DNA of 36,570 nucleotides from Pararhodobacter sp. CCB-MM2 (lineage in GTDB: Bacteria; Pseudomonadota; Alphaproteobacteria; Rhodobacterales; Rhodobacteraceae). Below the pieces are notes generated by a model. That model saw nothing but the letters and a program-made list of their open reading frames with translations. It had not been told where the DNA came from and ran no database searches. Positions 30,548-36,570 of the stretch are shown here, piece by piece; the stretch's first letter is position 1; every line of letters starts with the position of its first letter. Where the stretch lies: positions 1 to 36,570 of the forward strand of contig NZ_LRRR01000039.1 of the NCBI RefSeq assembly GCF_001691415.1, in the 5' to 3' direction. A program made the translations under genes and the position numbers.

Positions 30548-30665
30548 CATCACTTGCGAAGAGGTGCAAAAAATTGTCGCAGTGGCCGATTGTCCCCCGG
30601 TAACACAGTTGCGGGACGGCAAGTCGGAAGCGTAACACTCGTCGCAGGACGAGGAGGAGGTTTCC

Positions 30666-32558
30666 ATGAGTTACGCCGAATTGTATCGCCGCTCGATCGA
30701 CGATCCCGAGGGATTCTGGATGGAGCAGGCCGGGGAAATCGACTGGGTCCAACCACCCTCGAAAGCCCTGTTTGCCGACAATGCCCCCCTGTACGAATGG
30801 TTCAAGGACGCGCAGGTCAACACCTGCTGGAACGCCGTTGACCGCCATGTCGAAGCCGGGCGCGGCGATCAGCTGGCGATCATCCATGACAGCCCGATCA
30901 CCCATTCGACCAAGGGTATCACCTACCGCGAATTGCGCGACCGGGTGGCCTCGCTGGCCGGGGCGCTGCGGGCAAAGGGGGTCGAAAAGGGCGACCGCGT
31001 CATCATCTACATGCCGATGATCCCCGAGGCGCTGGAAGCGATGCTGGCCTGCACCCGTCTGGGGGCGATCCACTCGGTGGTCTTCGGTGGCTTCGCCGCG
31101 AACGAGCTGGCCGTGCGTATCGACGACGCCAAGCCCAAGGCGATCATCGCCGCCTCCTGCGGATTGGAGCCGGGCCGCGTGGTGCATTACAAGCCGCTGC
31201 TCGACGCCGCCATCGAGGCCGCGACGCACAAGCCCGACTTCACGGTGATCTTCCAGCGCGAGCAAGAAGTCGCGAAGCTGATCGAGGGGCGCGATTTCGC
31301 CTGGCACACCTTCCAATACGGCGTGGAGCCGGCTGAGTGTGTTCCCGTCTCGGGCGATCACCCGGCCTATATCCTCTATACCTCGGGCACGACGGGCCAG
31401 CCGAAGGGCGTGATCCGTCCGACCGCCGGGCATCTGGTGGCGCTGAACTGGTCGATGAAGGGCCTCTACAATGTCGGCCCGGGTGACGTGTTCTGGGCGG
31501 CCTCGGATGTCGGCTGGGTCGTCGGCCACAGCTACATCTGCTACGCCCCGCTGATCACCGGCTGCACCACCATCGTCTTCGAGGGCAAACCTGTCGGCAC
31601 GCCCGACGCGGGCACCTTCTGGCGGGTGATGCAGAACCACAAGGTGAAGAGCTTTTTCACCGCCCCCACCGCCCTGCGCGCCATCAAGCGTGAAGATCCG
31701 AACGGCGAATTCATCAAGGAATACAATCTGAAGAACCTTCAGGCCCTGTTCCTTGCCGGTGAGCGCGCGGACCCTGCGACGGTGGAATGGGCGCAGCAAC
31801 ATCTGGGCATTCCGGTCATCGACCATTGGTGGCAGACCGAGACCGGCTGGGCCATCGCCGGCAACCCCTTGGGCATCGAGCTGATGCCGGTCAAGGTCGG
31901 CTCGCCCACCGTGCCGATGCCCGGCTATGACGTGCAGGTGCTGGATGAGGGCGGCCACCCCCTGCCCCGCGGCGAGCTCGGTGCCATCGCCATCAAGCTG
32001 CCGCTGCCGCCGGGCACCCTGCCGACGCTGTGGAATGCCGAGGCGCGGTTCAAGAAATCCTACCTTGAGCATTTCCCCGGCTACTATGAAACGGGCGACG
32101 CGGGGTTCATCGATGCGGACGGCTATGTCTCGATCATGGCGCGCACCGATGACGTGATCAACGTGGCCGGCCACCGGCTGTCGACCGGCGGCATGGAAGA
32201 GGTCCTCGCGTCGCATCCCGATGTCGGCGAATGCGCGGTGATCGGCGTCACGGACGAGCTGAAGGGCCAGTTGCCGCTTGGGTTCCTGTGCCTCAACAAG
32301 GGGTCGAACCGGCCGCATGAGGAGGTCGTGAAGGAATGCGTGAAGCTGGTGCGAGACCAGATCGGCCCGGTCGCGGCCTTCAAGCTTGCCTGCGTCGTGG
32401 ACCGTCTGCCGAAAACCCGCTCGGGCAAGATCCTGCGCGCGACGATGGTGAAGATCGCCGATGGCGAGAGCTTCAAGATGCCGGCGACGATCGACGATCC
32501 GGCGATCCTTGATGAGATCGCCGAAGCCTTGCGGGGCTTGGGCTACGCCAAAGCCTGA
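30666..32558 (+). CDS. prpE: Propionyl-CoA synthetase (PrpE-type)
   Basis: A 630-residue AMP-forming acyl-CoA synthetase. The N-terminus SYAELYRRSIDDPEGFWMEQ is the acetyl/propionyl-CoA synthetase linker domain. Core motifs are ILYTSGTTGQPKG (residues 236-248), WWQTETGW (about 389-396) and Lys588 in TRSGKILR, the residue acetylated in this family. The WWQTETGW form and the VIRPTAGH segment match PrpE more than acetyl-CoA synthetase, which has WWQTETGG. It activates propionate (perhaps acetate) to propionyl-CoA for carboxylation. GAGGAGG precedes the ATG. TTTGCAAA sites upstream suggest control by a short-chain acyl-CoA regulator. Confidence 0.94.
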   Translation: MSYAELYRRSIDDPEGFWMEQAGEIDWVQPPSKALFADNAPLYEWFKDAQVNTCWNAVDRHVEAGRGDQLAIIHDSPITHSTKGITYRELRDRVASLAGALRAKGVEKGDRVIIYMPMIPEALEAMLACTRLGAIHSVVFGGFAANELAVRIDDAKPKAIIAASCGLEPGRVVHYKPLLDAAIEAATHKPDFTVIFQREQEVAKLIEGRDFAWHTFQYGVEPAECVPVSGDHPAYILYTSGTTGQPKGVIRPTAGHLVALNWSMKGLYNVGPGDVFWAASDVGWVVGHSYICYAPLITGCTTIVFEGKPVGTPDAGTFWRVMQNHKVKSFFTAPTALRAIKREDPNGEFIKEYNLKNLQALFLAGERADPATVEWAQQHLGIPVIDHWWQTETGWAIAGNPLGIELMPVKVGSPTVPMPGYDVQVLDEGGHPLPRGELGAIAIKLPLPPGTLPTLWNAEARFKKSYLEHFPGYYETGDAGFIDADGYVSIMARTDDVINVAGHRLSTGGMEEVLASHPDVGECAVIGVTDELKGQLPLGFLCLNKGSNRPHEEVVKECVKLVRDQIGPVAAFKLACVVDRLPKTRSGKILRATMVKIADGESFKMPATIDDPAILDEIAEALRGLGYAKA

Positions 32559-32584
32559 ACGGCACCAACTGAAATAGCGTTAGC

Positions 32585-32620
32585 GGAAACGGCCCGTCCC
32601 AGGCGGGCCGTTTCCTTTTT
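32585..32620 (+). terminator. Strong intrinsic terminator after prpE
   Basis: GGAAACGGCCCG pairs perfectly with CGGGCCGTTTCC (12 bp) around a TCCCAGG loop, followed directly by TTTTT. It is the clearest terminator in the window. Confidence 0.9.
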
Positions 32621-32785
32621 CGCGTTTAAGTAGATGTCATTGCAACTCGACTGACACAACGTTAAGGAAACGCGTCCCTGAATGCAGGCAAGACGTGTCG
32701 GAACCAAAACCGGATTCATCCCTTGATTGTGGCCCGGTTCCGCCGCAATCTCGGGCCACGGTGACAAGTATGATTACCAAAGACT

Positions 32786-33166
32786 ATGGATGACAGCTTC
32801 TTCATGGGCGCGCCGAAGGACACCGCACCGGGCATTGACGGCACCGTTCTGACCTCTCTCTTCGCGATGGGAGACGACGATCTGCGCGTGGCGCTGAGTG
32901 CGCAGCTGCGAGCGGATTTCCAGCGGATCCGCGATGCACTGGACAGCGAGGACGGCTATCGCGTCGGCCGCGCCGCGCATGAGTTGAAAGGCCTCGCCGC
33001 CACCGTCGGCGCCAATAAGCTGGCCGATATGGCCCGCAGCGTCGATGCCGTGGCCGAAGGCATGGCTGCCCCGGCGCTGGCCGTTGTCATTGTTCCCCTG
33101 CAGCGCGAAATCGACGTGGTGCAGGCTCATATCTCTGCGGTTTCCGAGAGTACCCAATCCCTATGA
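32786..33166 (+). CDS. Histidine phosphotransfer (Hpt) protein
   Basis: A 126-residue Hpt domain. The phosphorylated His is His65 in RAAHELKGLAATVGANKLADMA, the standard HxxKG phosphorelay motif. It carries a phosphoryl group between a hybrid sensor kinase and a response regulator. It is translationally coupled (CTATGA overlap) to the sigma-54-type response regulator downstream, which is its likely partner, in the reverse order to Vibrio luxO-luxU. No sensor kinase is visible in the window. It lacks a clear ribosome binding site, so initiation may be weak. Confidence 0.92.
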   Translation: MDDSFFMGAPKDTAPGIDGTVLTSLFAMGDDDLRVALSAQLRADFQRIRDALDSEDGYRVGRAAHELKGLAATVGANKLADMARSVDAVAEGMAAPALAVVIVPLQREIDVVQAHISAVSESTQSL

Positions 33167-34566
33167 CTGCCCGACAACCTGCCGATACGATCCTACTGAT
33201 CGAAGACACCCCCTCGCTGCAAATGATCTACAAGGCGGCGCTGACGCGCGCCGGTTATGAGGTCGAATGCTGTGGCACCGCCGCCGAGGGGATGGCGGCC
33301 TTCCGGCTCCTGAACTCGGCCATCGTGCTGCTGGACCTGATGCTGCCGGACCGCACCGGCCTTGAGGTCATGGAAGACATCCTGCGTGATGCACCGCAGA
33401 CCTGCGTGATCGTCATCACCGCCAACGGCTCGATCAACAAGGCCGTCGAGATGATGCGTGCCGGTGCGCATGAGTTCCTCGTCAAACCCTTCGACGACCA
33501 GCGCCTGATTGCCGCGATCGAGAACGCCCGCAAGGCCCTGCGCCACCGGCCCGCCGCCGCCCCGCGTGAGGACGAGGCCGCCGAGCCCGCGATCCTGCCG
33601 CCCTTCATCGGCCATTCCAAGGCGATGCTGGATGTCTACGGCAAGATCCGCTCGGTCGCCCGCTCGATGGCGACGGTGTTCATCACCGGCGAAAGCGGCA
33701 CCGGCAAGGAGCTTTGCGCCGAGGCGGTGCACCAGACCTCGGCCCGTGCCGGTGGCCCCTTCGTCGCGCTGAACTGCGGCGCGATCCCGGTCGATCTGCT
33801 GGAATCCGAGGTCTTCGGCCACCTTCGCGGCTCGTTCACCGGGGCGATCAACGACAAGATCGGCGCAGCGGCGGCCGCGGACGGCGGCACGCTGTTCCTC
33901 GACGAGATCTGCGAGATGGACCTGAACCTGCAGACGAAGCTTTTGCGCTTCCTGCAGACCTCGACCATCACGCCGGTGGGCGCCACCAAGCCGCGCAAGG
34001 TCAACGTGCGGATCATCTGCGCCACCAACCGCAACCCGCTGGAAGAGGTCCGTCGCGGCAATTTCCGCGAGGATTTGTACTACCGCCTGCATGTCGTGCC
34101 GATCCACCTGCCGCCCCTGCGCGACCGCGAGGACGACGTCAACGAAATCGCCGACAAGCTGATCGTGCAGATGGCGCGCGAGGAAGGGCACGATTTCTCC
34201 GGCCTCTCGCCCCGCGTGCGCGAGCTGTTCCGCACCCTGCCCTGGCCGGGCAACGTGCGGCAGCTGATCAACGTGCTTCGCAACGTGGTGGTGCTGAACG
34301 AAGGCCCGCTGGTCACCGTCGACATGCTGCCGTCCGACCTGCTGGGCGACCGCGCTCCGGCACCGGCACAGCCCGAGGTCACGCCCGGCCTCACCCTGCA
34401 AAGCCTCGCCGGCCGCACGCTGGCACAGATCGAGCGGATCGTCATCGAAGACGCCCTCGCCCGCCACGGCGACAGCGTGCCCAAGGCCGCGCGCGAATTG
34501 GATGTGTCGGCCTCGACCATCTACCGCAAGCGCGAGGCCTGGGATAAGGCCCAGAGCCGCAAATGA
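33163..34566 (+). CDS. Sigma-54-dependent NtrC-type response regulator
   Basis: A 467-residue three-domain regulator. The receiver (residues 8-125) has Asp58 in AIVLLDLMLPDRTG as phosphoacceptor. The AAA+ domain (about residues 145-385) has Walker A GESGTGKE (176-183) and Walker B GGTLFLDEICEM. The sigma-54-contacting loop is GSFTGA (223-228), a mild Ala-to-Ser change from the usual GAFTGA. The C-terminal Fis-type HTH reads GDSVPKAARELDVSASTIYRKRE. It should activate a sigma-54 promoter when phosphorylated by the coupled Hpt protein. The target genes are not known; LuxO and NtrC-like regulators are the closest relatives. Confidence 0.93.
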   Translation: MTARQPADTILLIEDTPSLQMIYKAALTRAGYEVECCGTAAEGMAAFRLLNSAIVLLDLMLPDRTGLEVMEDILRDAPQTCVIVITANGSINKAVEMMRAGAHEFLVKPFDDQRLIAAIENARKALRHRPAAAPREDEAAEPAILPPFIGHSKAMLDVYGKIRSVARSMATVFITGESGTGKELCAEAVHQTSARAGGPFVALNCGAIPVDLLESEVFGHLRGSFTGAINDKIGAAAAADGGTLFLDEICEMDLNLQTKLLRFLQTSTITPVGATKPRKVNVRIICATNRNPLEEVRRGNFREDLYYRLHVVPIHLPPLRDREDDVNEIADKLIVQMAREEGHDFSGLSPRVRELFRTLPWPGNVRQLINVLRNVVVLNEGPLVTVDMLPSDLLGDRAPAPAQPEVTPGLTLQSLAGRTLAQIERIVIEDALARHGDSVPKAARELDVSASTIYRKREAWDKAQSRK

Positions 34567-35402
34567 GCCAACCGATGCGCTCGATCCTGATCACCGGGTG
34601 TTCCTCGGGGATCGGCTATCATTGCGCGCATGACCTGCGTGCGCGGGGCTGGCGCGTCTTTGCCTCGTGCCGCGCCGAGGAAGATTGCCAGCGCCTGCGC
34701 GCCGAAGGGTTCGAGAGCCCACGCCTCGACTACACCGATGAGGCCAGCCTGCGCGCCGGCCTCGACACGGTGCTGGCCGCGACCGGCGGCACGCTGGATG
34801 CGCTCTACAACAACGGCGCCCATGCCATCCCCGGCGCGGTCGAGGATCTGCCGACCGACGCGCTGCGCACCATCTTCGAGGCCAATGTCTTCGGCTGGCA
34901 CAACCTGACCCGCATGGTGATCCCGGTGATGCGCGCGCAGGGCCATGGCCGGATCGTCAATTGCTCCAGCGTGCTGGGGTTCGTGCCCTACCGCTGGCGC
35001 GGGGCCTATGGCACCTCGAAATACGCGCTGGAGGGCCTGACCCGGATCCTCGCGCTGGAGATGGCGGATACGCCAATCAAGGTCGTGCTGCTGCAACCCG
35101 GCCCGGTGACCTCGAAGATCCGCGAGAACTCGATCCCCTTCTTCGAACGGTTCATCGACTGGCAGAACAGCCCCCGCCGCGCGCAATACGAGGCCGACCT
35201 GCTGGACCGCCTCTACAAGCCCGGCGCCAAGAAGGACCGCTGGGAGCTGGGCCCCGAAGCCGTCGCGGTTGCACTGAACCGCGCGCTGGAGGCCGCGAAC
35301 CCGCGCCCGTCCTACAAGATCACCACCCCCACCAAGGTGATGGGCTGGGTGCAGCGCCTCATGCCCGAAGGTTGGGTGGCCCGCTTCCTCGCCCGGCAAT
35401 AG
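34563..35402 (+). CDS. Short-chain dehydrogenase/reductase
   Basis: A 279-residue SDR of the classical type. It shows the dinucleotide motif ITGCSSGIGYHCA (about residues 9-21), NNGAH and the catalytic YGTSK (about residues 153-157), with Ser in the preceding NCSSVLGFVP. The C-terminal extension (residues 200-279) has the AVALNRALEAANPRPSYKI region typical of SDRs acting on larger, lipid-like or steroid-like substrates. Its start overlaps the regulator's stop (ATGA), so it is made with the Hpt and response regulator genes. The substrate is unknown. Confidence 0.9.
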   Translation: MSQPMRSILITGCSSGIGYHCAHDLRARGWRVFASCRAEEDCQRLRAEGFESPRLDYTDEASLRAGLDTVLAATGGTLDALYNNGAHAIPGAVEDLPTDALRTIFEANVFGWHNLTRMVIPVMRAQGHGRIVNCSSVLGFVPYRWRGAYGTSKYALEGLTRILALEMADTPIKVVLLQPGPVTSKIRENSIPFFERFIDWQNSPRRAQYEADLLDRLYKPGAKKDRWELGPEAVAVALNRALEAANPRPSYKITTPTKVMGWVQRLMPEGWVARFLARQ

Positions 35403-35471
35403 TGCGACGCTTTGGGATTTGGATTCGCGGCCCATGGGCGCTAGATAGGCGCCAAAGCCCCGGAGGTTCCC

Positions 35472-35678
35472 ATGCTGCTGCAAGACCCGCTGTTCATCAC
35501 AGCCGCCATCGCCGCACTGATCGTGCTGGCCATCCTGATGTTCGGCATCGGCAGTTTCGCTAAGGGGGGTGAGTTCAACAAGCGCAACGCCAACAAGATC
35601 ATGCGCTGGCGTCTGGGCGCACAATTCATCGCCGTCGTGCTGATCGTCGGCTTCGCCTGGATCCGGTCGCGGGGCTGA
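35472..35678 (+). CDS. Twin-transmembrane small protein
   Basis: A 68-residue membrane protein with two helices (about residues 8-27 and 47-64) linked by a basic loop FAKGGEFNKRNANKIMRWR. This is the 'twin transmembrane helix small protein' family, which resembles the HIG1 fold and is found beside cobalamin adenosyltransferase and etfB in many alphaproteobacteria. The function is unknown; an assembly role in respiratory oxidase is suggested only by the HIG1 resemblance. GGAGG lies before the ATG. It ends one base before the next gene. Confidence 0.9.
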   Translation: MLLQDPLFITAAIAALIVLAILMFGIGSFAKGGEFNKRNANKIMRWRLGAQFIAVVLIVGFAWIRSRG

Positions 35679-35679
35679 C

Positions 35680-36252
35680 ATGGTTGTTCTGAGCAAGATC
35701 TACACCCGCACCGGCGACAAGGGCGAAACCGCGCTGGGGAATGGCAACCGGGTGCCGAAGGACGACCTGAGGGTCGAAGCCTATGGCACCGTCGACGAGA
35801 CCAACGCCACCGTCGGCCTCGCCCGCCAGCACGCCAGCGGCGAGATGGACGCGGCCCTGATGCGCATCTCGAACGACCTGTTCGACCTTGGCGCCGATTT
35901 CTGCCGCCCGGATCTGGCGGGCGACGCGACGGCGGAATACCCGCCGCTGCGCGTGATTGACGCGCAGGTCGACCGGCTGGAGGCCGAGATCGACGCGATG
36001 AACAAGGACCTGAAGCCGCTGCGCAGCTTCGTGCTGCCGGGGGGCTCGGCGCTGGCTGCCCAGCTGCATCTGTGCCGCACCGTCAGCCGCCGGGCCGAGC
36101 GTCTGGCCGTGGCCCTCGCCCGCGAAGGCGATGTGAACCCGGCGGCGGTCAAGTACCTCAATCGGCTGTCCGATTGGTTCTTCGTCGCCTCGCGCGTGGC
36201 CAATGACGGCGGCGACGGCGATGTCCTCTGGGTGCCCGGTGCCAACCGCTGA
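35680..36252 (+). CDS. Cob(I)alamin adenosyltransferase, PduO type
   Basis: A 190-residue enzyme that transfers the adenosyl group of ATP to cob(I)alamin, making adenosylcobalamin. It begins KIYTRTGDKGETALGNGNRVPKDDLRVEAYGTVDETNA, the ATP-binding block (Thr-Arg-Thr-Gly-Asp-Lys-Gly), and ends with RSFVLPGGSALAAQLHLCRTVSRRAER, which includes the conserved Arg residues. The product is the cofactor of methylmalonyl-CoA mutase, so it links to propionyl-CoA use by prpE. CobO and EutT types have different sequences. MmaB is a fair alternative name. Confidence 0.93.
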   Translation: MVVLSKIYTRTGDKGETALGNGNRVPKDDLRVEAYGTVDETNATVGLARQHASGEMDAALMRISNDLFDLGADFCRPDLAGDATAEYPPLRVIDAQVDRLEAEIDAMNKDLKPLRSFVLPGGSALAAQLHLCRTVSRRAERLAVALAREGDVNPAAVKYLNRLSDWFFVASRVANDGGDGDVLWVPGANR

Positions 36253-36326
36253 TCCTGCCCTCGCGTCACGCCGGCACATGCGGCGCGCGTTGTCGCTAAC
36301 ACCGCAGCCGACGCGGCGTCCCCAAG

Positions 36327-36345
36327 ACGAGAGGGGTCGTTTTTT
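36327..36345 (+). terminator. Weak hairpin with T run before etfB
   Basis: ACGA (36327-36330) can pair with TCGT (36337-36340), followed by a run of six T. The stem is short; it might end the adenosyltransferase transcript, but a leader of etfB is as likely. Confidence 0.25.
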
Positions 36346-36446
36346 CCCTGTTTTCCCCTTGGCAGGCGCGCTAGGAAACGGGGCAACGTTCAACCGTCCG
36401 CCGGTCTTTCCGGCCGAGCGGGCAGCGATAAGGGAGTGTAACGCCC

Positions 36447-36570
36447 ATGAAAGTGCTCGTACCCGTGAAGCGGGTGATCGACTACAACGTGAAGGTTCGC
36501 GTGAAGGCGGACGGTTCTGGTGTCGATCTTGCGAACGTGAAGATGTCGATGAACCCGTTCGACGAAATCG
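36447..36570 (+). CDS. etfB: Electron transfer flavoprotein beta subunit (start only)
   Basis: The first 41 codons read MKVLVPVKRVIDYNVKVRVK... and then NVKMSMNPFDEI, the EtfB N-terminus with its AMP-binding segment. It accepts electrons from acyl-CoA dehydrogenases (including those at 7089 and 9579) and passes them to the ETF-ubiquinone oxidoreductase. AGGGAG lies ten bases before the ATG. It is cut off by the window end; etfA is expected next. Confidence 0.95.
   Translation, partial: MKVLVPVKRVIDYNVKVRVKADGSGVDLANVKMSMNPFDEI

Larger units (their letters stand above)
30332..30665. other. 334-base divergent spacer before prpE: TTTGCAAA sites, no gene
   Basis: The spacer lies between the divergent small secreted-protein gene and prpE. 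It is A+T-richer than average and holds two TTTGCAAA palindromes with several half-sites (TTTGC at 30487, CTTTGC at 30524, TGCAAA at 30565). It also holds CATGC/GCATG around 30370-30384 near the secreted-protein gene. No credible reading frame was found. A long antisense frame entering from prpE is a shadow. Confidence 0.6.

Noticed and set aside
30574..30606. TTGTCG and TAACAC considered as a -35/-10 promoter for prpE
   Set aside because: The 21-base spacer is too long for a standard sigma-70 promoter, so no promoter was called.
30387..32318. 643-codon antisense frame over prpE and its promoter
   Set aside because: Shadow frame; it would also cover the TTTGCAAA regulatory spacer and has no recognisable domain.
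1..36570. Search for CRISPR arrays, tRNA or rRNA genes, insertion sequences, integrases and attachment sites
   Set aside because: No regularly spaced repeats, transposase or integrase frames, or RNA gene signatures were seen by eye; a dedicated scan would be more sensitive.

Overview
High-G+C, densely packed DNA from an alphaproteobacterium, most likely a member of the Rhodobacteraceae (Paracoccus- or Rhodobacter-like). The reasoning is inference from gene content: DmdB/DmdC-type acyl-CoA enzymes, a Hint-domain protein, a twin-transmembrane small protein next to a PduO-type cobalamin adenosyltransferase and etfB, TTTGCAAA sites before a propionyl-CoA synthetase, and GC-rich intergenic hairpin repeats. 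No phage, insertion sequence, tRNA, rRNA or CRISPR array was seen. The window is chromosomal core metabolism, and I did not find a convincing new multi-gene system. The unusual things are regulatory sites, paralog pairs and decayed proteins.

Layout. 1-2482 (minus strand): two tandem YbgC-type thioesterases, then tolQ, tolR and the start of tolA (cell-envelope Tol-Pal system). 2763-5620 (minus): a translationally coupled set of two PaaI-type hotdog thioesterases, a MATE transporter and an unknown protein. 5803-7010: two paralogous MerR-type regulators, each behind a palindromic site. 7089-15650 (plus): a fatty-acid/acyl-CoA oxidation cluster of DmdC-like dehydrogenase, GFA-family protein, 70-residue protein, long-chain-type acyl-CoA dehydrogenase, GST, thiolase, cupin and FadB-type trifunctional protein. 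15867-16298: a glyoxalase-fold gene broken by an amber codon. 16356-18193 (minus): Hint-domain protein and an EamA exporter. 18280-21554 (plus): DmdB-like acyl-CoA ligase, a membrane-anchored degenerate M48-like protein, and a PACE-type efflux protein. 21585-22547 (minus): a SPOR-domain exported protein.

22677-27208 (minus): a tightly coupled nucleoside-salvage operon cdd-deoA-deoB-add-upp. 27480-29771: maeB malic enzyme fused to a phosphotransacetylase-like domain. 29834-30331 (minus): a small secreted protein of unknown function. 30666-32558: prpE with TTTGCAAA sites upstream. 32786-35402: an Hpt protein, a sigma-54 response regulator (LuxU/LuxO-like arrangement) and a coupled SDR. 35472-36570: twin-TM protein, cobalamin adenosyltransferase and the start of etfB.

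How it fits together. Much of the window serves acyl-CoA catabolism: beta-oxidation enzymes, electron transfer flavoprotein, propionyl-CoA entry, the adenosylcobalamin needed by methylmalonyl-CoA mutase, and malic enzyme to pull C4 acids to pyruvate. The MerR pair and the TTTGCAAA sites are the likely local controls.
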